Shown here: positions 52,574 to 62,453 of the stretch, in pieces | Position numbering within the stretch: position 1 is the stretch's first letter | Layout of the letters: each line of letters begins with the position of its first letter | From: DATIRA01 sp964553405 | GTDB lineage: Bacteria; Pseudomonadota; Gammaproteobacteria; Steroidobacterales; Steroidobacteraceae | Assembly: GCA_964553405.1 (NCBI GenBank) | Contig: CAZKLS010000006.1 | Location: 1-62,453 of the forward strand | Reading direction: 5' to 3' | Length of the DNA stretch: 62,453 nucleotides | Program-made: the position numbers and the translations under genes | The notes under the pieces: generated by a model | The model's database searches: none | The model's input: only the letters and a program-made list of their open reading frames with translations | What the model was told of the DNA's origin: nothing

Positions 52574-53035
52574 TCAGAACGGGATGTCGTCGTCGAAAGT
52601 GTCCCCAACAGGCTCTTCGCCGCGGCCGTGGCCGCCACCGCGCTCGGCCTGTGGCTGCCGCGGCTCGCTGCGGGACTCGGTGCCGGCGCCCGCCCCGCCC
52701 CGGCCACCGAGCATCTGCATCTCGCTGGCCTGCACCTCGGTCGTATAGCGGTCGCGGCCTTCCTTGTCCTGCCACTTGCGGGTGCGCAGCTTGCCCTCGA
52801 GGTAGACCTGCGAACCCTTGCGCAGGTACTCGGCAGCGATCTCCGCCAGCCGGTCGTACATCACGACACTGTGCCACTCGGTCTGCTCGCGCTGCTCGCC
52901 GGTCTGCTTGTCCTTCCAGCTCTCGGAAGTCGCGACGCGGAGGTTGGTGACCGCCTTCCCGCTGGGCATGTAGCGGGTCTCCGGGTCCTGTCCGAGGTTG
53001 CCGACCAGAATGACCTTGTTGATGCCGCGTGCCAT
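52574..53035 (-). CDS. ssb: Single-stranded DNA-binding protein
   Basis: A 153-residue SSB with the OB-fold start ARGINKVILVGNLGQDPETR, the WKDKQTGEQREQTEWHSVV segment and the conserved acidic tip DDDIPF that binds partner proteins. A Gly/Arg-rich linker of about 35 residues joins them. ATG 53035 has GGTGGA upstream. It follows an MFS gene that itself diverges from uvrA, the arrangement known in Pseudomonas. No LexA box (CTGT-N8-ACAG) was seen upstream. Confidence 0.97.
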   Translation of the reverse strand: MARGINKVILVGNLGQDPETRYMPSGKAVTNLRVATSESWKDKQTGEQREQTEWHSVVMYDRLAEIAAEYLRKGSQVYLEGKLRTRKWQDKEGRDRYTTEVQASEMQMLGGRGGAGAGTESRSEPRQPQAERGGGHGRGEEPVGDTFDDDIPF

Positions 53036-53112
53036 GAATTCCACCCGCTGAAAATGTTCCTGGATTCTACGGCAAGCCGGCGTGCCTGCGGAAACCAGGA
53101 TAAGTGGCTGGT

Positions 53113-54264
53113 TCAGCTCGAAACAGCCTGGCGCGGCCACGAAACCGCTGCGGCGAGCAGCCAGATCATTGTCATCGCCGCGGCGCCCCAGAACACGCCC
53201 GCCAGCCCGTAGCGGCCCAGCAGCACGCCGCCGAGCGCCCCGCCGAGGAAGGCGCCGAGGAACTGTGCCGTCGCGAAGATTCCCAGCGCCGCGCCGCGCT
53301 CGGCCCCGGGAGCCAGCTGCGTCAGCAAGGCCGGCAGTCGGGCCTCGAGGTAGTTGAAAGCAGCGAAGAACACCGCCAGCGCGGCGAGCACGGGCCACAG
53401 TTGCGAATGCTCCAGCCCGAGCGCGGCCTGGGCGCAGCCGAGCATCACGATGGCCAGCGCGAACATCCCGGGCCCCGGCCGGGCGCGCTCCGTCTTCAGC
53501 ACCATCGGCACCGTGCCGGCCAGCGAGGCGATGAACACGCCCAGGTACACTTTCCAGTGCGCCGGCGAAGCGATGCCGAGCTCGCCCTCGAGCACCTGGG
53601 GCACGGACAGGAACGTGGCCGTCATCACGAAATGCAGCGCCAGGATGCCGAAGTACAGCGGCCACAGCTCGCGGTGCCGGAGCATGTCCCACAGCCGCGA
53701 ATAACGCGTTGCGGCGCCCTGCTCCGCGATCACCGGCGCGCTGGGCACCGCGAGATGCAGCAGGGCCAGACTGCCCGCCGCGAGCGCCAGCATCAGCATG
53801 AAGATGCCCGGCACGCCGATCAGCGCGTCGAGCACCGGCCCTGCGACCAGCGCGAGCACGAAGGACAGCCCGATGCTGATGCCGATGAACGCCATCGCCC
53901 GGGTCCGCACCTCGACCCGCGTCAGGTCGGCGAGCAGCGCGGTCACGGCCGCCGATACGGCCCCCGCGCCCTGGATGCTGCGCGCGGCGATCAGCGCCGC
54001 AAGGCTGTGCCCCAGCGCCCCGACCAGCGAGCCGAGCGCGTACAGCAGCAGGCCGATGGTGATCACGGGCTTGCGGCCGAAGCGGTCCGACCACATACCG
54101 AACGGTATCTGCAGCAGGGCCTGGGTGAGGCCGTACGCCCCCATCGCGAGCCCGAGTTTCTCGGGAGAATAGTCGGGCAGGTCCCGCGCATAGAGCGCGA
54201 GCACCGGCAGCAGCAGGAACAGGCCGAGCATGCGGCTCGCGTAGACGGCCGCGAGCGCGGCCAC
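53113..54264 (-). CDS. MFS transporter, YajR-like
   Basis: A transporter of about 383 residues with 12 hydrophobic segments. MFS motif A is GMWSDRFGRKPVITIGLL near residue 56. The N-terminus SRMLGLFLLLPVLALYARDLP resembles YajR and the MFS protein between ssb and uvrA in Pseudomonas. GTG 54264 is the first canonical start. However, the frame stays open upstream to about 54350 and encodes PALDAAERRSV, which resembles the usual extra N-terminal residues of this family. The real start may be non-canonical or lost. Substrate unknown. Confidence 0.85.
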   Translation of the reverse strand: MAALAAVYASRMLGLFLLLPVLALYARDLPDYSPEKLGLAMGAYGLTQALLQIPFGMWSDRFGRKPVITIGLLLYALGSLVGALGHSLAALIAARSIQGAGAVSAAVTALLADLTRVEVRTRAMAFIGISIGLSFVLALVAGPVLDALIGVPGIFMLMLALAAGSLALLHLAVPSAPVIAEQGAATRYSRLWDMLRHRELWPLYFGILALHFVMTATFLSVPQVLEGELGIASPAHWKVYLGVFIASLAGTVPMVLKTERARPGPGMFALAIVMLGCAQAALGLEHSQLWPVLAALAVFFAAFNYLEARLPALLTQLAPGAERGAALGIFATAQFLGAFLGGALGGVLLGRYGLAGVFWGAAAMTMIWLLAAAVSWPRQAVSS

Positions 54265-54351
54265 CGAGCGGCGCTCGGCGGCGTCCAGCGCCGGCCTGGT
54301 CGGTTTGATCGCGGTGTCTACGGGCTTTGCCTCGGAGTTGAAGCGCTGCCT

Positions 54352-54360
54352 ATATTAGCA
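54352..54360 (-). promoter_or_regulatory. Predicted extended -10 for the MFS gene, overlapping a uvrA -10
   Basis: Minus-strand TGC-TAATAT (TG 54360-54359, hexamer 54357-54352) coincides with plus-strand TATATT at 54351-54356, a possible uvrA -10. The two promoters would compete for the same bases. Confidence 0.4.
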
Positions 54361-54394
54361 GGCTGACGGCGAACCGCCCGCTCGGGCAGGGCAT

Positions 54395-57262
<2,868 letters not shown>

Positions 57263-57272
57263 GCGCCCGGCC

Positions 57273-57794
57273 TCAGCCGGCGTCGGGAAGCACGGCCCGC
57301 GGCGTCCGGAAGCGATGACAGACCTCGCCAGCGAGCCGGGTCTCGGCGAAGCGGCCCTGCGTGTAACTGGCGATCACCCGCCGCCAGAACGCGAGCGCGG
57401 TGCGGTTGGATTCGTTCTCCAGCACTTCCCATTCCCCGGCGAAGCGGCTGAACAGCAGCTCGACGGCGATCGTGCCGACGCCGCGCCGGCGCGCGGACTC
57501 GACGATGAAGAACTCGGCCAGCCGGTAGTCGGCCGCGCTGCCGCGGGCGATGCCCGATGGACGGGACACCAGCGCGAAACCGACCGGGACGCCGCGTTGC
57601 AGGATTACGAAAGGATAGGAGCGGGAATCGGCGAACCAGCTGGCGAGAAAATCGCTTTCGCGGGTTCCCCAGTCCAGCGCCGGGAAGACGCCGCTCTGGG
57701 AGCTGGACAGATCTGACAGGTAGCCGCGGTAGACCGCGCGGATCCAGTCACGGTCCTGTGGATGATCTCGGGCGTCGCGTAGCGTGACCGGCAC
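57273..57794 (-). CDS. GNAT family N-acetyltransferase
   Basis: A protein of about 173 residues with a GNAT fold. YPFVILQRGVPVGFALVS is the central strand pair, YRLAEFFIVESARRRGVGTIAVELLF contains the RxxGxG acetyl-CoA loop (RRRGVG), and ENESNRTALAFWRRV is motif B. GTG 57794 is preferred. An in-frame ATG at 57896 would begin upstream of the strong hairpin at 57859-57889 and adds a low-complexity arginine/proline stretch. Substrate unknown. Confidence 0.8.
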   Translation of the reverse strand: MPVTLRDARDHPQDRDWIRAVYRGYLSDLSSSQSGVFPALDWGTRESDFLASWFADSRSYPFVILQRGVPVGFALVSRPSGIARGSAADYRLAEFFIVESARRRGVGTIAVELLFSRFAGEWEVLENESNRTALAFWRRVIASYTQGRFAETRLAGEVCHRFRTPRAVLPDAG

Positions 57795-57858
57795 CGTATT
57801 CGGCTTGCCTGCGGTTTGATCCCGCGCCCACTGGTCGTGGGCGAAATCGTCAGGGCGT

Positions 57859-57889
57859 GAAGCCGGGCTCCGAATCGGAGCCCGGCTTC
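57859..57889 (-). terminator. Strong hairpin after the Ala-rich lipoprotein gene
   Basis: GAAGCCGGGCTCCG at 57859-57872 and its exact complement at 57876-57889 form a 14-bp stem with a 3-base loop, 19 bases after the lipoprotein stop. No clear T tract follows, but the stability suggests termination or 3'-end protection. Confidence 0.65.
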
Positions 57890-57907
57890 GATGCACTCGA
57901 CAGCAGC

Positions 57908-58282
57908 TTACTGCTTGGCAGCTTCCTGCATCGCCTGACCGGCTTCCTCGACCTTCTCGCCGGCAGCCTCGACTGCCTCGCCGGTCGCAGCCGCCGCGTC
58001 AGCGGCCATCTCGCCAGCGGCGTCGGCAGCCTCTTCGGTCGCCTCGACGACGGCCTCGCCAGCCTCGCTGGCGGCGTCGGCGGCACCCTCGACGACGGCG
58101 GCGCCGGCGTCTACGGCAGCCTCACCGGCCGCAGCAGCAGCCTCGACGGCCGCATCGGCAGCCGCACCGGCGGCGGCAGCAGCCTCCGCAGCGGCTTCCT
58201 TGGCCTCGTGGGCCTCCTTCTTCGCACAACCGGTGATGGCGAGCGCGGCGATGGCGGCAGCCAGAGCAATCTTCGTGTTCAT
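57908..58282 (-). CDS. Alanine/glutamate-rich small lipoprotein
   Basis: A 124-residue lipoprotein: NTKIALAAAIAALAITGC gives a signal peptide with LAITGC lipobox (Cys19). The rest is a near-continuous Ala/Glu helix, with imperfect repeats of the type AAAEAAAAAGAAADAA and no tryptophan or tyrosine. It could form a coiled coil in the periplasm like Lpp or OprI, but the C-terminal lysine typical of peptidoglycan-linked Lpp is replaced by AAKQ. Function unknown. A strong hairpin ends the gene. The size and terminator suggest high expression. Confidence 0.75.
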   Translation of the reverse strand: MNTKIALAAAIAALAITGCAKKEAHEAKEAAAEAAAAAGAAADAAVEAAAAAGEAAVDAGAAVVEGAADAASEAGEAVVEATEEAADAAGEMAADAAAATGEAVEAAGEKVEEAGQAMQEAAKQ

Positions 58283-58416
58283 GATCGATACCCCAAGTAG
58301 CATAGAGTGGAAACAACAGACCCACGGCACCCGCGGCGGCCGACATCTGTCGCACGCGATCCGCCGATGCGTTAGGGCCAGTTTAGTGTGCTGCGCAAGC
58401 GACGGATCCCCGGGAT

Positions 58417-58436
58417 GTGTCGCCAAATGGCGACAC
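58417..58436. repeat. Perfect inverted repeat upstream of pepQ
   Basis: GTGTCGCC (58417-58424), AAAT spacer, GGCGACAC (58429-58436): an 8-bp perfect palindrome with 4-base spacer, 50 bases before the pepQ ATG. Its form fits a dimeric regulator operator, or a small RNA hairpin. I do not recognise the regulator. The surrounding 58283-58486 region holds nothing else that I can identify beyond weak lipoprotein promoter candidates. Confidence 0.55.
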
Positions 58437-58486
58437 CGGGCCGATCTCGTGCAAGATGTCCGCCCCAACACCTCGGGACACCGGAC

Positions 58487-59815
58487 ATGAACGCGGCTCT
58501 CGATCAGCTCTATCCCGCCCACCTCGCGGAAATCCGCGGCCGGACCGAGGCGGCCCTCGAGGCCTGCGGCTACGACGGCCTCGTCGTGCATTCCGGGCAG
58601 CCCGCCATGCAGTTCCTGGACGATCGGCCGTATCCGTTCCGGGTGAACCCGCACTTCAAGCACTGGTTGCCGCTCACCGAGGCGCCGGACTGCTTCATCG
58701 CCTGCGTCCCGGGCGAGCAACCGCTGCTGTGCTTCCACCAGCCCGCCGACTACTGGCATCGGCCGCCCGCGCGGCCGGAGTCGCCGTGGACGTCGCACTG
58801 GCGGATCGAGGTCCTGCGGGACGCCGGGGCCGCCCGGAAGATCCTGCCGCTCGAAGGGCGACGGGTGGCGCTGATCGGGGAGCCCCGGGAGTACTTCGCC
58901 GACTGGGGGTTCGCCGCGATCAACCCGCCCGAGCTGCTGAGCCGCCTGCACTACCGGCGCGCGGTGAAGACCCCCTACGAGCTCGAGTGCATGCGGCAGG
59001 CCTCGGCCTCGGGCGCCCGCGCGCACCTCGCGGCGCGCGATGCGTTCCTCGCGGGCGCCTCGGAATTCGAGGTGCACCTGGCGTACTGCGCAGCCGCCGG
59101 ACAGCGCGAGGACGAGCTTCCCTACGGCAACATCATCGCCTTCAACGAGTCCGCGGCGGTGCTGCACTACCAGCATCTCGACCGGCGGCGCGGCGGCCCG
59201 CGCCGCTCGTTCCTGATCGACGCGGGCACCGAGTTCCGCGGCTACGCCTGCGACATCACCCGGACCTACGCGGGCGCCGATGGCGAGTTCTCGGCGCTGA
59301 TCGACGGCATGGAGGCGCTGCAGCTCGAGCTGTGCGAAGCGGTCAGGAGCGGCACCGATTACCGCGACCTGCACCTGCTCGCGCATCGGCTGATCGGCGG
59401 GCTGCTCGACGAGGCCGGGCTGATCGACTGCAGCGCCGAGTCGGCCGTCGAGGCCGGCGTGACCAGCGTGTTCTTTCCGCACGGGATCGGCCACCTGCTC
59501 GGCCTGCAGGTGCACGACGTGGCGGGGCTCGCCCGGGACCCGACGGGCGGCGAGATCCCGCGGCCTGCAGGTCACCCGTACCTGCGGCTGACCCGCAAGC
59601 TCGAGCCCGGCTTCGTCGTGACGATCGAGCCCGGGATCTACTTCATCGACCTGCTGCTCGATGCGGCACGGGACACGACGGCGGGCCGCAGCATCCGCTG
59701 GGACGCCATCGAGCGGCTCCGGCCGTTCGGCGGTATCCGGATCGAGGACGACGTGCACTGCACCGGCGGCGCGCCGGAGAATCTCACGCGCGACGCCTTC
59801 GCCGCACTGGCCTGA
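58487..59815 (+). CDS. pepQ: Xaa-Pro dipeptidase PepQ
   Basis: A 442-residue M24B prolidase; E. coli PepQ has 443. Metal ligands are in FLIDAGTEFRGYACDITRTY, the histidine of FFPHGIGHLLGLQVHD, TIEPGIYF and GGIRIEDDV. It cleaves X-Pro dipeptides and complements PepP and Pip in this window. ATG 58487 gives the family N-terminus (LDQLYPAHLAEIRGRTEAAL). A 20-bp inverted repeat lies upstream. Confidence 0.95.
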   Translation: MNAALDQLYPAHLAEIRGRTEAALEACGYDGLVVHSGQPAMQFLDDRPYPFRVNPHFKHWLPLTEAPDCFIACVPGEQPLLCFHQPADYWHRPPARPESPWTSHWRIEVLRDAGAARKILPLEGRRVALIGEPREYFADWGFAAINPPELLSRLHYRRAVKTPYELECMRQASASGARAHLAARDAFLAGASEFEVHLAYCAAAGQREDELPYGNIIAFNESAAVLHYQHLDRRRGGPRRSFLIDAGTEFRGYACDITRTYAGADGEFSALIDGMEALQLELCEAVRSGTDYRDLHLLAHRLIGGLLDEAGLIDCSAESAVEAGVTSVFFPHGIGHLLGLQVHDVAGLARDPTGGEIPRPAGHPYLRLTRKLEPGFVVTIEPGIYFIDLLLDAARDTTAGRSIRWDAIERLRPFGGIRIEDDVHCTGGAPENLTRDAFAALA

Positions 59816-59823
59816 GGGCTCGC

Positions 59824-59853
59824 CCTGGCGGCGTGCAGCGGCACGCCGCCAGG
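59824..59853. terminator. Hairpin between converging pepQ and mscL
   Basis: CCTGGCGGCGTG at 59824-59835 pairs perfectly with CACGCCGCCAGG at 59842-59853 around a 6-base loop. It lies in the 50-base gap between the two stops and probably serves both, though no T tract is present. Confidence 0.6.
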
Positions 59854-59865
59854 CAGGCCGCCTGC

Positions 59866-60258
59866 TCAGCCTTTCTTCAACAGGTCGCGGATCTCGGTCA
59901 GCAGCGCGACGTCGGCGGGCGGCGCCTCAGGGGCAGCCGGCGGCGGCGGCGTCTTCAGCTTGTTGATCGCCTTCAGCGCCATGAAGATCGCAGCCGCGAT
60001 GATCAGGAAGTCGAACGCGGACTGCAGGAACGCGCCGTATTTCAGCAGCACGGGCTCACCGTCCGGGCCGCTGCCGAGGTCGAGCGCGAGGTCCGTGAAA
60101 TTCACGCCACCGAGGAACTTGCCGAGCAGCGGCATCACGACGTCGCCGACCAGCGACGAGACGATCTTGCCGAAGGCCGTGCCGATCACGACGCCGACGG
60201 CCATGTCGACCACGTTGCCGCGCATCGCGAATTCCTTGAACTCCTTGAACAAGCTCAT
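59866..60258 (-). CDS. mscL: Large-conductance mechanosensitive channel MscL
   Basis: A 130-residue osmotic safety valve. The N-terminal FKEFAMRGNVVDMAVGVVIG with TM1 and the C-terminal TM2 (FDFLIIAAAIFMALKAIN) are typical. A proline-rich linker and a terminal helix (LLTEIRDLLKK) complete the family layout. It converges with pepQ. Confidence 0.97.
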   Translation of the reverse strand: MSLFKEFKEFAMRGNVVDMAVGVVIGTAFGKIVSSLVGDVVMPLLGKFLGGVNFTDLALDLGSGPDGEPVLLKYGAFLQSAFDFLIIAAAIFMALKAINKLKTPPPPAAPEAPPADVALLTEIRDLLKKG

Positions 60259-60349
60259 CCGCCTGACTCCTCGTTTTGATCCGGGTTGATTGTGCCAGCA
60301 CCGCGGCGACCGCGGGCGACGGTGGGACGGCGGTGCCGCGCGCCGCCTG

Positions 60350-60379
60350 AAAAAAGAAGCCGGGCACGGGCCCGGCTTC
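60350..60379 (-). terminator. Rho-independent terminator of rpoA-rplQ
   Basis: On the minus strand a 10-bp stem (GAAGCCGGGC/GCCCGGCTTC, 60379-60370 and 60365-60356) with a 4-base loop is followed directly by six T residues (60355-60350). It is the best classical terminator in the window, 24 bases after rplQ. Confidence 0.9.
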
Positions 60380-60403
60380 CTCGATCAGTCGACCGGCAGC
60401 CGC

Positions 60404-60919
60404 TCAGTCGGCGGCAGCCTTCTTCTTGCGCGCGCGCGGCTTCTTCGCCGGTGCCTCGGCCGCAGCCTCCTCGGTCGCCGGCTCAGCCGCTGGTGCGGCC
60501 TTCTTCTTGCGCGCACGCGGCTTCTTGGCCGGCTCCTCGGCGGCGGGCGCCTCCTCGGTGGCCGCGCGATCGACCAGCGCCATCAGCGCCATCGGCGCGG
60601 CGTCGCCCGGCCGGTTCGCCATGTGCAGGATCCGCGTATAGCCGCCGGGGCGCGCCTTGAAGCGCGGCCCGAGCTCGTCGAACAGCTTCTCGACGACTTC
60701 CTGGTCACGCAGGCGCGCGAAAGCGCGGCGACGGTTCGCCAGGCTGTCGGTCTTGCCGAGCGTGATCAGCGGCTCGACGTAGCGGCGCAGCTCCTTGGCC
60801 TTAGGCACCGTCGTGCGGATCGTCTCGTGACGCAGCAACGAGGCCGCCATGTTGCGCAGCATCGCCCAGCGATGCGGTGTATTGCGGCTCAGCTGCCGCC
60901 CGGTCAGTCCGTGTCTCAT
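60404..60919 (-). CDS. rplQ: 50S ribosomal protein L17 with basic C-terminal extension
   Basis: L17 core of about 120 residues: MRHGLTGRQLSRNTPHRWAM and NMAASLLRHETIRTTVPKAK, ending in GYTRILHMANRPGDAAPM. After residue about 124 comes a 47-residue tail with two copies of AKKPRARKKKA (from residues 131 and 158) separated by an acidic Ala/Glu segment. E. coli L17 stops at 127. The tail probably reaches out from the polypeptide-exit region of the 50S subunit; its role is unknown. Confidence 0.95.
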   Translation of the reverse strand: MRHGLTGRQLSRNTPHRWAMLRNMAASLLRHETIRTTVPKAKELRRYVEPLITLGKTDSLANRRRAFARLRDQEVVEKLFDELGPRFKARPGGYTRILHMANRPGDAAPMALMALVDRAATEEAPAAEEPAKKPRARKKKAAPAAEPATEEAAAEAPAKKPRARKKKAAAD

Positions 60920-60951
60920 GTTCGCTTTCTCTGCTCAGCCGGCTCGCGCCG

Positions 60952-61956
60952 TCAGATGAGGTCCCGTTCCTCTTCGCGCTTCAGGCCCGCCGGCGGCCAG
61001 CTCTCGAGGCGCATGCCCAGCGTCAGGCCGTGGCTTTCCAGCACTTCCTTGATCTCGGTCAGCGACTTCTTGCCCAGGTTCGGCGTCCGCAGCAGCTCGA
61101 CTTCGGTCTTCTGCACCAGGTCGCCGATGTAGTGGATGTTCTCGGCCTTCAGGCAGTTCGCGCTGCGGACCGTGAGCTCCAGTTCGTCGACCGGCCGCAG
61201 CAGCAGCGGATCGAAATGCAGCTCCATCGGCTTGACCTTGTCCTCGTCCTGGCCCTGCAGGTCCACGAACACGGACAGCTGGTCCTTCAGGATCGAGCCG
61301 GCGCGGCGGATGGCCTCCTCCGGGTCGATCGTGCCGTTCGTCTCGATCTCGATGATCAGCTTGTCCAGGTCGGTGCGCTGCTCGACGCGGGCCGCCTCGA
61401 CGTTGTAGGTCACCCTGCGGATCGGGCTGAACGAGGCGTCGAGCAGCAGCCGGCCGATCGGGCGGCTCACTTCCTCGAAGGCCATGCGCTGGCCGGCCGG
61501 ACGGTAGCCGCGGCCGCGCTCGACCTTCAGCAGCATCGACAGCTCGCCGGCCTTGGTCAGGTTGGCGATCACGAGTTCCGGGTTCAGGATCTCGACGTCG
61601 TGGTCGCCCTGGATGTCGCCAGCGCGAACCGGGCCCGGGCCCTTCTTGACCAGGCGCAGCTCCGACTCGTCGCGGGCGTTCAGACGGATGGCAACCCGCT
61701 TCAGGTTCAGCAGCACCTCGACGACGTCTTCCTGCACGCCCTCGATGCTGGTGTACTCGTGGAGCACGCCGTCGATCTCCGCCTCGGTGATCGCGCAGCC
61801 CGGCATCGAGGACAGCAGCACGCGTCGCAGCGCGTTGCCCAGCGTGTGGCCGAAGCCGCGCTCGAAGGGCTCGATCACGACGCGGGCGTGGCGCGGCGAG
61901 GTGGGGGTCACCTTGACGACGCGCGGACGGAGGAACTCGGCAATGGCTGAGTGCAT
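60952..61956 (-). CDS. rpoA: DNA-directed RNA polymerase subunit alpha
   Basis: A 334-residue alpha subunit. The N-terminal assembly domain contains FGHTLGNALRRVLLSSMPG and ITEAEIDGVLHEYTSIEG. The C-terminal domain has the UP-element helix region RSANCLKAENIHYIGDL with the conserved arginine, and LLRTPNLGKKSLTEIKEVL. ATG 61956 is preferred over GTG 61965 because GGTGAG precedes it and it gives the family N-terminus (AIAEFLRPRVV). It lies between rpsD and rplQ. Confidence 0.98.
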   Translation of the reverse strand: MHSAIAEFLRPRVVKVTPTSPRHARVVIEPFERGFGHTLGNALRRVLLSSMPGCAITEAEIDGVLHEYTSIEGVQEDVVEVLLNLKRVAIRLNARDESELRLVKKGPGPVRAGDIQGDHDVEILNPELVIANLTKAGELSMLLKVERGRGYRPAGQRMAFEEVSRPIGRLLLDASFSPIRRVTYNVEAARVEQRTDLDKLIIEIETNGTIDPEEAIRRAGSILKDQLSVFVDLQGQDEDKVKPMELHFDPLLLRPVDELELTVRSANCLKAENIHYIGDLVQKTEVELLRTPNLGKKSLTEIKEVLESHGLTLGMRLESWPPAGLKREEERDLI

Positions 61957-61974
61957 GTAACTCACCCCGCGTGA

Positions 61975-62453
<479 letters not shown>

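Noticed and set aside
57795..57896. ATG 57896 as GNAT start
   Set aside because: It would begin upstream of the strong hairpin that ends the lipoprotein unit and adds an arginine/proline stretch with no homology to GNAT proteins.
60404..60540. Repeat in the L17 tail as a mobile or REP element
   Set aside because: The repeat keeps the reading frame and encodes AKKPRARKKKA twice; it is a protein-level duplication.

Overview
The window is a GC-rich, densely coded chromosomal segment of a gammaproteobacterium. Several gene blocks match the order known from E. coli or Pseudomonas: ygfB-pepP-ubiH-ubiI divergent from zapA, with a 6S RNA between zapA and fau; miaB-ybeZ-ybeY-corC-lnt; leuS-lptE-holA-nadD-rsfS-rlmH; maf-rng-yhdP-tldD; pmbA divergent from darP; uvrA/MFS/ssb; rpsD-rpoA-rplQ. 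The Coq7-type ubiquinone hydroxylase and the Vfr/Clp-like Crp suggest a Pseudomonas- or Xanthomonas-like lineage rather than an enteric one. The species cannot be named from the sequence alone. No phage, insertion sequence, CRISPR array or obvious genomic island was seen.

Layout. 1-2 kb: end of ispG, then phhB and a DUF2189 membrane protein. 2-8 kb (minus): ygfB-pepP-ubiH-ubiI followed by an AidB-like acyl-CoA dehydrogenase, nearly all with overlapping ends. 8-10.4 kb (plus): TIGR02449 coiled-coil gene, zapA, 6S RNA, fau, an EVE-domain gene and a very basic repeat microprotein with its own promoter and terminator. 10.4-15 kb: rpiA-glcDEF, then tRNA-Gln (minus). 15-18 kb: rplM-rpsI, coq7, crp, rpe. 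18-26 kb: djlA, purC, a BtuF-like protein, a YihY/BrkB-type protein, pmbA, darP and purEK. 26-27 kb: an AAA ATPase fused to an FHA domain. 27-36 kb (minus): maf-rng-yhdP-nitrilase-tldD and a small membrane protein, plus osmC. 36-43 kb: rlmH, rsfS, nadD, holA, lptE and leuS, interrupted by a plus-strand pip. 43-49.6 kb: metallo-hydrolase, lnt, corC, ybeY, ybeZ, miaB. 49.6-57.8 kb: P-type ATPase, ssb, MFS transporter, uvrA and a GNAT gene. 57.9-60.3 kb: Ala-rich lipoprotein, pepQ, mscL. 60.4 kb to the end: rplQ, rpoA and the start-truncated rpsD.

How the genes fit together. UbiH, UbiI and Coq7 could supply the three ring hydroxylations of ubiquinone synthesis. PurC, PurE and PurK are three purine enzymes in two nearby transcription units. 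TldD and PmbA (TldE) are two halves of one protease, encoded about 4 kb apart. RsfS, RlmH, DarP, YbeY, Rng and MiaB form a large set of ribosome and RNA maturation factors. LptE, Lnt, YhdP, MscL and the lipoprotein concern the envelope.

The most interesting non-coding signal is a recurring extended -10 promoter (TGC-TAG core), several copies of which lie only 6-8 bases before the start codon and so predict leaderless mRNAs. Other unusual items are the repeat microprotein, the AAA-FHA fusion, a perfect inverted repeat upstream of pepQ, basic tails on RsfS and L17, and an MFS gene whose conserved N-terminus has no canonical start codon. I did not find convincing evidence for a wholly new multi-gene system.
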